Assembly (NCBI GenBank): GCA_002189105.1
Contig: NIOB01000007.1
Span: 1-64,000 of the forward strand
Direction of reading: 5' to 3'
Length of the DNA stretch: 64,000 nt
From: Saccharibacillus soli
Lineage (GTDB): Bacteria > Bacillota > Bacilli > Paenibacillales > Paenibacillaceae
The position numbers were made by a program, and so were the translations under genes. The notes under the pieces are model-generated. The model did no database searches and was not told the origin of the DNA. It saw only the letters and a list, made by a program, of their open reading frames with translations. Below are positions 1-7,449 of the stretch, piece after piece. Position 1 is the stretch's first letter, and each line of letters starts with the position of its first letter.

Positions 1-52
1 CATACGCCCTTGGCCCGGCATACGTCGGGTCGTGAATACAGGAACGTTATGT
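1..52 (+). repeat. attC-like site, right part only (cut by window edge)
   Basis: This is the 3' part of the 96-bp repeat: half of the first mini-hairpin, the second and third mini-hairpin region, L' (CGTGAATA at 31-38), spacer CAGGAAC and R' GTTATGT at 46-52. It shows that at least one more cassette lies to the left. Confidence 0.85.
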
Positions 53-84
53 GAAATCAATGAAAGATTAAGAAAGGACATATA

Positions 85-816
85 ATGATCGAACTACTTC
101 TGAAATTTTATAAAAAGAAAGTTATTTCATATCATTTGGTATTTCGATTTATGAAAGTGAAATACCGCTTGATGAAGTACTCTTTTTTAATTTTTGTAAT
201 ATCTATCTTACCAATGATTTACGGATTAACTTTAGGCTTAGCTTGGAAAGAATCTCGCACGTTGTCAATTGGATTTATAATCTTCTTTATTTTTATGCTG
301 GGCGTAATGAAAATTATGGACGTGCTATTGAACCAACAAGCTAAAACAGTTTTAAAACAGAAATATAATATTGAGCCAAATGGTTCATCTTGGCGAACTG
401 AAAAGTTTGAAGAAATGCAGTTGAATCTTATAAAAGAATATTTAATTAACGCCTCACTATATAAAGAGGACAAAATTAAACTGTTAATAGAAATGATCGA
501 GAAAGATATCGATGCTAGAAAACTTTCGCCACTTATTAATCCCGGAATTTTTATTTCTTTGTTTGTACCAATTTGGATACAATACTTGGTTTTTAAATAC
601 AAGCTAATAGAGACTGAAGTGGAAGCTACCGGAATGCTATTAAGCGGCACTTTTTTGATGCTAATAATAATTATTCTAGTGAATGTTGTTAAAAGATTTT
701 CTAGTGAAATAAAAGAGATAATTTTTACTGATGATAGTGTGTACAAAAAAACGTTGTTAGAAAAGCTTAAAGACATATTGATATTCTATAAAGAGGATGA
801 AACCACCAAACATTGA
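85..816 (+). CDS. Cassette-borne membrane protein of unknown function
   Basis: This 243-residue protein is the only gene of cassette 47-910. The ATG is preceded by an AAAGGA ribosome site about 6-8 bases upstream. It has two hydrophobic segments near residues 33-52 and 60-80, a long polar middle (about 85-150) and two more hydrophobic segments near 152-170 and 182-200, so a four-helix integral membrane protein is likely, with the soluble middle and tail on one face. The tail is charged and ends KDILIFYKEDETTKH. I recognise no family. The stop codon lies 4 bases before the attC site, the tight packing usual for cassette genes. AT-rich base use sets it apart from the core genome and suggests transfer. 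Confidence 0.7.
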   Translation: MIELLLKFYKKKVISYHLVFRFMKVKYRLMKYSFLIFVISILPMIYGLTLGLAWKESRTLSIGFIIFFIFMLGVMKIMDVLLNQQAKTVLKQKYNIEPNGSSWRTEKFEEMQLNLIKEYLINASLYKEDKIKLLIEMIEKDIDARKLSPLINPGIFISLFVPIWIQYLVFKYKLIETEVEATGMLLSGTFLMLIIIILVNVVKRFSSEIKEIIFTDDSVYKKTLLEKLKDILIFYKEDETTKH

Positions 817-820
817 CTTC

Positions 821-916
821 ACATAACATAATATTCACGCTGCGGACATTCGTCCTGGGTCTGGCATTCGCCAGACACCCGGCATGCGCCGGGTCGTGAA
901 TACAGGAACGTTATAA
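821..916 (+). repeat. attC-like recombination site, 96 bp
   Basis: R'' ACATAAC (821-827), L'' TATTCACG, three mini-hairpins (GGAC/GTCC, TCTGGC/GCCAGA, CCGGC/GCCGG), L' CGTGAATA, R' GTTATAA (910-916). The R'' with flanking bases (820-827) is the exact complement of bases 46-53, the start of its own cassette. The GGAC/GTCC pair differs from the GGGC/GCCC of most sites on both arms, a compensatory change. Confidence 0.88.
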
Positions 917-954
917 GAAATCCTCAAACTACTTTTAATAAGGTCCTGAAGGAG

Positions 955-1854
955 GTGGCAATATTGTTATTACCGCACTATGGTATTGATCAAGAAGTAA
1001 TCAAAGTTCCAATAATGATTGAAAAAGCACTTCAACAGTTAAGAAGTCGTGGCTATATTATCCATACTAATTGTCGATTTGAAGAATATAAAAAAAGAAC
1101 GTTCAAAGATTATATTATTGCTATAACTTCTAAGGACTATAAAACAATCAATGAAAATTATAAAAATCTACTTCAAGGCTATAAAGATTATTGGGAGTTA
1201 ATCACGATTGCAAATTCTGAGAGTATTTTGTTATGTACAAATAATGCTGTGCGTAAAGAAATTCAATTAATATTTAGTGGAAACATTATAGAAAGTGATA
1301 AGAATACTACACCATGGAATTATCAATTTCAATATTATCTAAGTTCAATGTTTGAGAGATCTGGTCTTGAAGTTGAGCTTGAAGAACCGGATTTCACATT
1401 TAGTTTTAAAGGGAAGAAGTATTCAGTGGCAGCCAAAAGATTGAATGGTCGAGGAAGTATTGAACGCAACATCAGAGCAGCAGAATCACAAATAAAAAAT
1501 ACCGATCAGTACGGGTTTATTGCACTTTCGCTAGATAAAATCTATAAAGATATGGATACAGTAGAAACATTCAATCATGCAGATACATCTGTGAGAGCCG
1601 CAACTGAATTGATACGAGTAATCATAAGAGAATACTTAAATCATAGGCACTTTAACGATAGATCTAATCAAGTACTTGGGATAATTGCACATATAGGATT
1701 CCCTTTTTTATTGAAATCAGATAAACCTTTATTTGAATTAGGTTATACAGCATACACTATGTTTTTGCCTTTAGGAGAACCTGATTCTTCAGAGTGGAAC
1801 GAAGTTATGGAAATAAATAATGCCCTTCAGAATTTCAACATAAAGACAATTTGA
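955..1854 (+). CDS. Predicted PD-(D/E)XK-type nuclease-like protein in a cassette
   Basis: This 299-residue protein starts at GTG with an AAGGAGG site 5 bases upstream and fills cassette 911-1971. The middle of the protein has the pattern of a restriction-endonuclease-like fold: a helix around 122-136, then PDF at 145-147 and, after a short beta turn, VAAKR at 158-162, which fits PD-x(n)-(D/E/A)xK with alanine in place of the usual acidic residue. The N-terminal third is unassigned. The family is not recognised by name. A DNA or RNA nuclease, possibly in defence, is inference from the motif only. The A at 160 could mean a variant or degenerate active site. Base use is AT-rich like the other cassette genes. 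Confidence 0.7.
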   Translation: MAILLLPHYGIDQEVIKVPIMIEKALQQLRSRGYIIHTNCRFEEYKKRTFKDYIIAITSKDYKTINENYKNLLQGYKDYWELITIANSESILLCTNNAVRKEIQLIFSGNIIESDKNTTPWNYQFQYYLSSMFERSGLEVELEEPDFTFSFKGKKYSVAAKRLNGRGSIERNIRAAESQIKNTDQYGFIALSLDKIYKDMDTVETFNHADTSVRAATELIRVIIREYLNHRHFNDRSNQVLGIIAHIGFPFLLKSDKPLFELGYTAYTMFLPLGEPDSSEWNEVMEINNALQNFNIKTI

Positions 1855-1881
1855 TTGTTAAACAAAGAAGCAGAGGACATC

Positions 1882-1977
1882 TTATAACATAATATTCACG
1901 CTGCGGGCATACGCCCTTGATCCGGCAGTCGCCGGACACTCGACATACGTCGAGTCGTGAATACAGGAACGTTATAT
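1882..1977 (+). repeat. attC-like recombination site, 96 bp
   Basis: R'' TTATAAC (1882-1888), L'' TATTCACG, hairpins GGGCATACGCCC, TCCGGCAGTCGCCGGA and CTCGACATACGTCGAG, L' CGTGAATA, spacer CAGGAAC, R' GTTATAT (1971-1977). All three mini-hairpins are perfect. CTTATAAC (1881-1888) is the exact complement of 910-917. Confidence 0.9.
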
Positions 1978-2261
1978 GTAATTCCCCCCGTGAAGAACAA
2001 AACGAATGAATGATTGAATGGATATGCAGATCAAGAGCTATACAGGTCAAGGGCTATACAGGTCAAGAGCTATACAGATCAAGGGCTATACAGATCAAGA
2101 GCTATACAAGCTAAAGAAGATCCTAAACGGGAAGAAGAACGGATGGAATCGATCCGAGCGGGGGGAACACCATATAACATAATATTCACGCTGCGGGCAT
2201 TCGCCCTTGGTCTGGCAGTCGCCAGACACTCGACATGCGTCGGGTCGTGAATACAGGAACG
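1972..2261 (+). other. Gene-less integron cassette with 16-bp tandem repeats (copy 1)
   Basis: This 290-bp cassette has no credible gene. Open frames through it rotate with the 16-bp repeat and have no ribosome site. It is related along its whole length to the cassette at 7205-7443: both begin GTAATTC near the 5' end, share GTGAAGAACAAAACGAATGA, carry a run of 16-bp repeats and end with a GATCCGAGC block before attC. The copies differ in repeat number (about 5 here, 3 there). Possible roles are a regulatory RNA, a promoter cassette or a passive element; none is shown. Confidence 0.75.
2027..2113 (+). repeat. Tandem repeat, 16-bp unit, about 5 copies
   Basis: Units of the type AAGRGCTATACAGRTC repeat head to tail with exact 16-base spacing. 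Alternating units differ at one or two purines. Because 16 is not a multiple of three, the repeat cannot keep a reading frame. Confidence 0.85.
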
Positions 2262-2267
2262 TTATAT
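2172..2267 (+). repeat. attC-like recombination site, 96 bp
   Basis: R'' ATATAAC (2172-2178), R' GTTATAT (2261-2267), L'' and L' perfect. Hairpins are GGGC/GCCC, TCTGGC/GCCAGA and CTCGAC/GTCGGG (one G.T pair). CATATAAC (2171-2178) is the exact complement of 1971-1978. Confidence 0.9.
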
Positions 2268-2691
2268 GCAACCTGAAAGATCGAGAAACCTAAGGAAACA
2301 ATAAGATTACGAAGCGTGCAGTTCCTGATCAATGTTTTTTAGTTTAGAGTAAAACGATTTGAAAAAGTAACGGAATGTACAGAAATACAATAATTAAAGG
2401 ATGAAGTAAAGATTTTAAATAGGAAACACAAAATTACTTCTGATTAGATTCACGAAAAATTAAATTTTTAAAAAGTAGAATAAGAGCTGAAAAATCATTG
2501 TAGAAAAGTAGCAAGAAGGGATAAAATTGAAGAAGAAAAATATCGAATAAATCAAAAGAATTCAGTAAGAATCCAGGGTAAATACAACATACTCCCTATT
2601 CAATTGGACTCCTTGTCTCAAATTGAATGAAGTCGTAATTAAACTACGCACTGCGTTAAAGAGCCAACGAAATTAACGTACGGAGGTCATT
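2268..2691 (+). other. Long AT-rich leader of the nuclease cassette, no gene
   Basis: These 424 bases hold no plausible gene. The only marked element is an 8-bp inverted repeat, ATTCAATT at 2598-2605 and AATTGAAT at 2621-2628. It overlaps a weak promoter-like pair (TTGTCT near 2613 and TAATTA 17 bases on). A promoter with an operator upstream of the nuclease gene is possible and would make this cassette independent of an integron promoter. Confidence 0.4.
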
Positions 2692-4236
2692 ATGGAAGAA
2701 AAGAAAATCATAGCTTTAGCCAAACTTGAAAAAGAAATAGAAAAAGACATAAATAAGATGATTGAATGGGCAAGAGAATGCACTGTTAGCGAACTTAATT
2801 TTTTGGTGTATTTACTTAGGTTAGTTAGAATGATGAGAGTTAACCCAGAAGATTATACTAGTCCTACTATTTCTGAGGAGTATCTTAAGCTTACTGGAGC
2901 AGTTTATGAGGAATCTATCAAATACTCTATACAATTAGTAATGAAGTATGGAAATCGCTCTGCGCCAGTGCAAATAATGGAACAACCCGTAGTTAACAAT
3001 AGACTCGCTATTTCGCTTCATAAAACTGCCTCTTTAGTATCTAGCAAGATGGATCATAAGTCTTTAATTCAACTTTTTGATATAAATATAGAAGGGGAGG
3101 ATAATCGCTATTTTAGTTTTGATCCGAAAATACAACAAGATAATGAAGAAATCAAAAAACTATTCGATTATTACTTGCGAATTGAAATAGACAATACAAA
3201 ATATAAAGAAAAATTAAGATCCTTCAATGAATTATTGAATGATTTTAAGATAGAATTTCAAGCGGCTTCTTCGCTCTTTAAAAAGGAATTTGGCGTATCT
3301 ATTGATGATTTTATTCGCTTTTATAGTTATTTAATAGGTAAATTAATACAAAGATTTAAGGATTTTGTTTATTATGCACCTAAGCTAGCTAATGAGAATA
3401 TAGACCCGCATGCTGGTGTAACAATTGCTTTATATCAAAAAGCAGTGTACTTTACTCAAGATGAAATATTAGAAAAAATTGGAAATAAATTTAAACCATT
3501 AATTGAGAGATTAACATTGGATCCTAATGATATAGTAGATGAAGAACTTAAATATCATATATTAACGCGAAAACCTCTTATAAAAACTGTTACAGGACAT
3601 ATAATTGTTAGTCCTGAGCTTTTGTTAGATGGGCTCTTTACAAATACACATTATTCATTTCTCGAAGGTAATTATCATAATGAATACAAGCAAAAAATGA
3701 GTGTTTATTTTGTGGATCAAATTACAAAAATATCCATAAAGTATGGCTATCGAAGAAAAAGTACAGAAGTGCAGCTTTATGAAGGTAGAAAGCAACTTGG
3801 TGATATTGATTTAGTTTTAGAACATAAAAGTGGGTACATGCTTCTAATTGAAGCGAAAAACCATGCCTTGCCCTTAAATGTCTATTTTAAAGATATAGCA
3901 GCAACTAAAAAAAGACTTGATACTTTGAGAACTAAATGGGAGAAAAAAGTTCAAAACAGGATAAACCATCTAGAAAATAATCATGCCAATTATAAAATAA
4001 AAAAACCATACAAATATTTAATTGTTTCCTCTAACCCAGAGGTATTGTCACACTATTCAGAAATTCTTTGTTTAACAATTGATGAGTTTGAATTTTTTAT
4101 CAAAAATGGAGAATTGAACAGTGACTTTGATGCGATCTTTGGAGAAATATATGATCCGCCTGCTTTTACAGTAGAAGAGATGCAAAACCTAAAAGACGAT
4201 CAATTAACAATCGCAATGCTACGTAGAAAGAAATAA
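2692..4236 (+). CDS. Large cassette protein with C-terminal PD-(D/E)XK nuclease motif
   Basis: This 514-residue protein sits in the largest cassette (2262-4815). The ATG follows ACGGAGGTC. Residues 1-340 are mostly helical and unassigned. The C-terminal part has a clear nuclease core: E359, then GDID at 370-373, then IEAKN at 386-390, the D-x(n)-ExK arrangement of restriction-like nucleases, followed by lysine-rich helices. No membrane segment or signal peptide is seen. Family knowledge places such motifs in restriction, repair and anti-phage proteins; the defence role is inference from motif and mobile setting. The domain layout (long alpha-helical sensor-like region plus nuclease) is one I cannot name. 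A terminator lies downstream at 4433-4459 within the cassette. Confidence 0.8.
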   Translation: MEEKKIIALAKLEKEIEKDINKMIEWARECTVSELNFLVYLLRLVRMMRVNPEDYTSPTISEEYLKLTGAVYEESIKYSIQLVMKYGNRSAPVQIMEQPVVNNRLAISLHKTASLVSSKMDHKSLIQLFDINIEGEDNRYFSFDPKIQQDNEEIKKLFDYYLRIEIDNTKYKEKLRSFNELLNDFKIEFQAASSLFKKEFGVSIDDFIRFYSYLIGKLIQRFKDFVYYAPKLANENIDPHAGVTIALYQKAVYFTQDEILEKIGNKFKPLIERLTLDPNDIVDEELKYHILTRKPLIKTVTGHIIVSPELLLDGLFTNTHYSFLEGNYHNEYKQKMSVYFVDQITKISIKYGYRRKSTEVQLYEGRKQLGDIDLVLEHKSGYMLLIEAKNHALPLNVYFKDIAATKKRLDTLRTKWEKKVQNRINHLENNHANYKIKKPYKYLIVSSNPEVLSHYSEILCLTIDEFEFFIKNGELNSDFDAIFGEIYDPPAFTVEEMQNLKDDQLTIAMLRRKK

Positions 4237-4725
4237 ATCGAGTGCTGTTGTACAACATTATCATCGAAAAAAGCCCGTAAACTTGCAAAACAAAATGCTT
4301 CAAAACACTGACTTGTTCATCGGCATTTTTGTTATTATAAAAATCATTTTAAAAATTAAAGAAAATTCAAGCATAGGTAGAAATAAAAAGAAAGTATGGA
4401 CTTGAAGAAAGAAAACTAAATAAGATAATGAAGCGCCGAGTTCCCTATCGGCGTTTTTTGTTTAGGATAAAAGTTGAAAAATCAAAGGATATTACAGGTT
4501 TAAGAACGATTAAAGTCTGAGGTCTAGGTTGGAAATCGGAAGCACGATGTCGCTTCAGATTAGATGAAAAAGAAAAGAAGTTTGAAAAGTATTTTAAACC
4601 AACAGGAATTTGAAAAAGATAGAGGAAAAGCTAAAAAATTATTGGTGAAAGACAGAAAGAAAGCATAGAATTAAAGAAGGAAAAGACCGAATAGGATTAA
4701 GAGAATTTGGAAGATCACAGGCAGC
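4237..4725 (+). other. AT-rich non-coding tail of the nuclease cassette
   Basis: The 489 bases between the nuclease gene and attC contain one terminator (4433-4459) and otherwise purine-rich sequence with no supported reading frame. The size of the non-coding flanks in this cassette is unusual, since cassettes are normally compact. Confidence 0.5.
4433..4459 (+). terminator. Rho-independent terminator inside the nuclease cassette
   Basis: CGCCGA (4434-4439) pairs with TCGGCG (4448-4453), followed directly by six T. A terminator inside the cassette would cut read-through to downstream cassettes. Confidence 0.7.
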
Positions 4726-4821
4726 ATATAACATAATATTCACGCTACGGGCATACGCCCTTGGCCCGGCGTTCGCCGGACACTCGACATACGTCGAGTC
4801 GTGAATACAGAAACGTTATCG
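4726..4821 (+). repeat. attC-like recombination site, 96 bp
   Basis: R'' ATATAAC (4726-4732), R' GTTATCG (4815-4821). L'' is followed by CTAC rather than CTGC. Hairpins are GGGC/GCCC, CCGGC/GCCGG and CTCGAC/GTCGAG. GCATATAAC (4724-4732) is the exact complement of 2261-2269, so the match is to its own cassette start 2.5 kb away. Confidence 0.9.
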
Positions 4822-4909
4822 GAAATCAGCGAAAAGTAGTAATACTTAAAATTAGTATTAAAGAAAGTTCGGTAATAAACATTTATTAATAAGTAGTGGA
4901 GGGGTTATT

Positions 4910-5590
4910 TTGATTGGAATATTGGCTGGAATGGGGCCAAAATCAACCGGGCCATTTATAGATAAAGTCGTGGAACAATGTCAATTAATTTATAATGCAA
5001 AGTATGATATCGATTTTCCTCAGATGATGATTTATTCCTGTCCCACTCCATTTTATATTGATAGACCAATAATTCATTCAGACTTAGAGAAATCGATTAT
5101 TGAAGGTGCTCAAAAACTTGAACGAACTAATGTTAATTTTATAGCAATACCATGTAATACGGCGCATTTATACTTTAATAAAATACAGAGTTCGCTATCC
5201 GTACCAGTAATAAATATGATTGAAGAAACACTAAAAGAATTACCGATAAATGCAAGAAATATTGCCGTATTAGCAACTGAGTCTGTAATTAACTCCGGTC
5301 TATATCAAGATTCATTAATGCAATATGGGCTTAACTGTATTCAAGAAAATAAATGGCAGTATTATGTAAATGAATTGATAGTACAAATAAAGAGTGGAAA
5401 TTTAGATTGTGGTATTAAGTTGTGGGATAGAATTTTTTATGAACTAACTAATAAGGTAGATGCGGTCATTGTAGCGTGTACTGATTTAAATGTTATTTCG
5501 GACAAGAGTAAACATGACATTTGTTTAATTGATTCTTCCACATGCCTTGCTCGTGCAATTGTAAACAAGTACATAACAGAGAACAAGTAA
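4910..5590 (+). CDS. Aspartate/glutamate racemase family protein
   Basis: This 226-residue protein begins at TTG after a GGAGGGG site and is the only gene of cassette 4816-5797. It opens with the family's GILAGMGPKST motif. The two catalytic cysteines of the PLP-independent racemase fold are present: C82 in IPCNTAH and C190 in VACTDL. Members interconvert D- and L-aspartate or glutamate in the cytosol, or act on related amino acids (YgeA group). Substrate is not decided by the sequence. Length is normal and the frame is intact, so it is probably active. Its attC site is of a different class from its neighbours, which suggests it was acquired from another integron. Confidence 0.88.
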   Translation: MIGILAGMGPKSTGPFIDKVVEQCQLIYNAKYDIDFPQMMIYSCPTPFYIDRPIIHSDLEKSIIEGAQKLERTNVNFIAIPCNTAHLYFNKIQSSLSVPVINMIEETLKELPINARNIAVLATESVINSGLYQDSLMQYGLNCIQENKWQYYVNELIVQIKSGNLDCGIKLWDRIFYELTNKVDAVIVACTDLNVISDKSKHDICLIDSSTCLARAIVNKYITENK

Positions 5591-5633
5591 TTTATTGATG
5601 TTTGATGGTTTTTTCGAAGAAATCGCTGACATC

Positions 5634-5803
5634 CGATAACATCGCATTCAACGCTGCGGGCCGAGGCAAGCTCGACCCTTGGTCCGCAAGAGGCATTTCG
5701 GGGAAGTATGGTCAACGGACACATTCAGCCGGCTAAGTGGCATAGCCACCCGGCACTCCGTGCCTTAGGCCGCTTGAACGTCATGAATACGGAGACGTTA
5801 GGC
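5634..5803 (+). repeat. attC-like site of a second, longer class (about 170 bp)
   Basis: R'' CGATAAC (5634-5640) and a perfect-consensus R' GTTAGGC (5797-5803) enclose a long variable part. The outer part resembles the common site (ATTCAACGCTGCGGGC and CATGAATACGGAGAC). The inside has other hairpins, such as GGCTA/TAGCC and GGCAC/GTGCC. CCGATAAC (5633-5640) is the exact complement of 4815-4822, and the complement extends with two mismatches to 17 bases. Confidence 0.8.
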
Positions 5804-5867
5804 GAAAGTTCTGAAATCACCAATGGAATTAACTTAACTAGATTATTACCAAAAAAGGAGTTATACA

Positions 5868-7028
5868 ATGGCCAATTTAAAAGTGTTTATATCTTCAACT
5901 TGTTATGATTTAAACGTAGTAAGATCTCAGCTTAGAAATTTCGTCAATAATTTTGGTTATGATCCAGTCATGAGCGATTATGCTGATGTATTATACGATC
6001 CGCGAGTACATACTCACACAAGTTGTGTTCAAGAAGTTACAAATTGTGACGTCTTAATTTTAATTATGGGTTCCCGCTTTGGAGGGAAAGCAATTCCTAA
6101 AGCAGCCGAAATAGTAAATCTGGAGTACCTGAAAGATAAGAGTAAAAGTAATAAAATACTTGACGATTCTACTAACCTGTCTATCACTCAATTAGAAGTT
6201 ATTCGAGCAATAGAGTCAGGAATTCCAATATTCACCTTCGTAGAGAATAAGGTCATGCATGATCATTTAGTTTACGAGAAAAATAAAGACAAAGAATTTA
6301 TTGAAAGTTTAGCTTTCCCATCTTTTGCAGATAAACCAGAAACAGCAAAGTATGTCTTTGAATTTATAAACTTCTTAAGGCACAGAATCGAAAATAACAG
6401 CATAGTTAGTTTTAATAGAATGGAGGACATAGAATCCTATCTAAGAAAACAATGGTCAGGATTACTTCAAAGATTATTGTATGAACAAAGATTTAAAAAG
6501 CAAGAAGAAATTAAAATAGACTATTTAGCAAATCAAATTGCCGATATAAAAACTGCGATAATGACATCTATTTCTAGTAGCGATCTAAAAGATACAGCAA
6601 GAGGTGCTATAAAATTTAGACATTTAGTAGATTTTTTTAGACAGCTGAAGAATTCAAATACAAGAGACTTACTATTATTAGACATAACATTTCAAGACCT
6701 TCTAACAAGATTAAGCATTATTGATATCATTCCTATTTATAATCCGAATAGGTTTAATCGGTTAACTGCCTTAATACTTGAAGATGGGACATTTTTTGAA
6801 TTGCGATATCCGATTGGTTTTATCGAAAGGCTCAAAGATGACTGGATGGAATTCACTATTCTGAATCAAACAAGTAGACAAGCAATAATAAATGCTATCT
6901 ATGATATTGATGATAATAGACCAATGAGAAATTTTCGGTACATTGATAAGCAATTTAGTGATGTGTTTATTGAAAATCAAGACGGCGATTTGAATTTAGT
7001 ACAAGATGAAGAAAATTCATCAGATTAA
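5868..7028 (+). CDS. DUF4062 domain protein
   Basis: This 386-residue protein starts at ATG 9 bases after AAAGGAG and fills cassette 5798-7204. The N-terminus KVFISSTCYDL, the central VTNCDVLILIMGSRFGG and the later ITQLEVIRAIESG are the hallmarks of the DUF4062 (TIR/SLOG-like) domain, residues 1 to about 170. The C-terminal half is helical and unassigned. DUF4062 proteins are often found in defence islands and with NTPase partners, and are thought to sense or process nucleotide signals; here there is no partner gene, so the role is open. Frame and length look intact. AT-rich base use and the flanking attC sites indicate transfer. Confidence 0.85.
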   Translation: MANLKVFISSTCYDLNVVRSQLRNFVNNFGYDPVMSDYADVLYDPRVHTHTSCVQEVTNCDVLILIMGSRFGGKAIPKAAEIVNLEYLKDKSKSNKILDDSTNLSITQLEVIRAIESGIPIFTFVENKVMHDHLVYEKNKDKEFIESLAFPSFADKPETAKYVFEFINFLRHRIENNSIVSFNRMEDIESYLRKQWSGLLQRLLYEQRFKKQEEIKIDYLANQIADIKTAIMTSISSSDLKDTARGAIKFRHLVDFFRQLKNSNTRDLLLLDITFQDLLTRLSIIDIIPIYNPNRFNRLTALILEDGTFFELRYPIGFIERLKDDWMEFTILNQTSRQAIINAIYDIDDNRPMRNFRYIDKQFSDVFIENQDGDLNLVQDEENSSD

Positions 7029-7114
7029 TATTTTGATAAAAAGTTAGAACCATTAAATAATGATTATAATTCTGGCTTCTTACTGTTTCGTATATTTAAA
7101 GGAGCAGTCCCTTC

Positions 7115-7210
7115 GCCTAACATAATATTCACGCTGCGGGCATACGCCCTTGGTCCGGCATTTGCCAGACACCCGACATGCGTCGGGTCGTGAATACAGG
7201 AACGTTAGAT
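7115..7210 (+). repeat. attC-like recombination site with full consensus boxes
   Basis: R'' GCCTAAC (7115-7121) and R' GTTAGAT (7204-7210) both match RYYYAAC and GTTRRRY without mismatch. CGCCTAAC (7114-7121) is the exact complement of 5797-5804, the start of its own cassette, even though that start lies beside a site of another class. Hairpins are GGGC/GCCC, a partly decayed TCCGGC/GCCAGA and CCCGAC/GTCGGG. Confidence 0.93.
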
Positions 7211-7443
7211 GTAATTCTCCCGTGAAGAACAAAACGAATGAAGGATTGAAAGACTATACAGATCAAGGGCGATACAGATCAAGAACGATACAGACCAAAG
7301 ATGATCCCAGTGGCGAAGAAGAATGGATGGAATGATCCGAGCAGGGGAACACCCTATAACATAATATTCAAGCTGCGGACATACGTCCTTGGCCCGGCAG
7401 TCGCCGGATACCCGACATACGCTGAGTCGTAAATACAGGAACG
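7205..7443 (+). other. Gene-less integron cassette with 16-bp repeats (copy 2)
   Basis: This 239-bp relative of 1972-2261 shares the same 5' block, three 16-bp units (about 7251-7298) and the same GATCCGAGC 3' block. It has no supported gene. Its R'' (CTATAAC, 7354-7360) does not match its own start (GTTAGAT), unlike copy 1, so it has decayed or recombined since insertion. Confidence 0.75.
7251..7298 (+). repeat. Tandem repeat, 16-bp unit, about 3 copies
   Basis: Three units of the type AAGRRCKATACAGAYC with 16-base spacing are homologous to the array at 2027-2113 but two units shorter. Confidence 0.8.
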
Positions 7444-7449
7444 TTATCG
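7354..7449 (+). repeat. attC-like site with mildly decayed L boxes
   Basis: R'' CTATAAC (7354-7360), R' GTTATCG (7443-7449). L'' reads TATTCAAG and L' CGTAAATA, each with one change from the common form that breaks pairing. The first hairpin GGAC/GTCC is intact; the last (CCCGAC/GCTGAG) is damaged. Confidence 0.85.

Noticed and set aside
2014-2250. 78-residue open frame across the first gene-less cassette
   Set aside because: It runs through the 16-bp repeat and into attC, has no ribosome site, and has no counterpart frame in the sibling cassette.
5708-5908. 66-residue open frame overlapping the long attC
   Set aside because: It lies in the site and overlaps the DUF4062 start in another frame; no protein features.
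7150-7335. 61-residue open frame across an attC site and the second gene-less cassette
   Set aside because: It starts inside the recombination site and reads the rotating repeat; no ribosome site.
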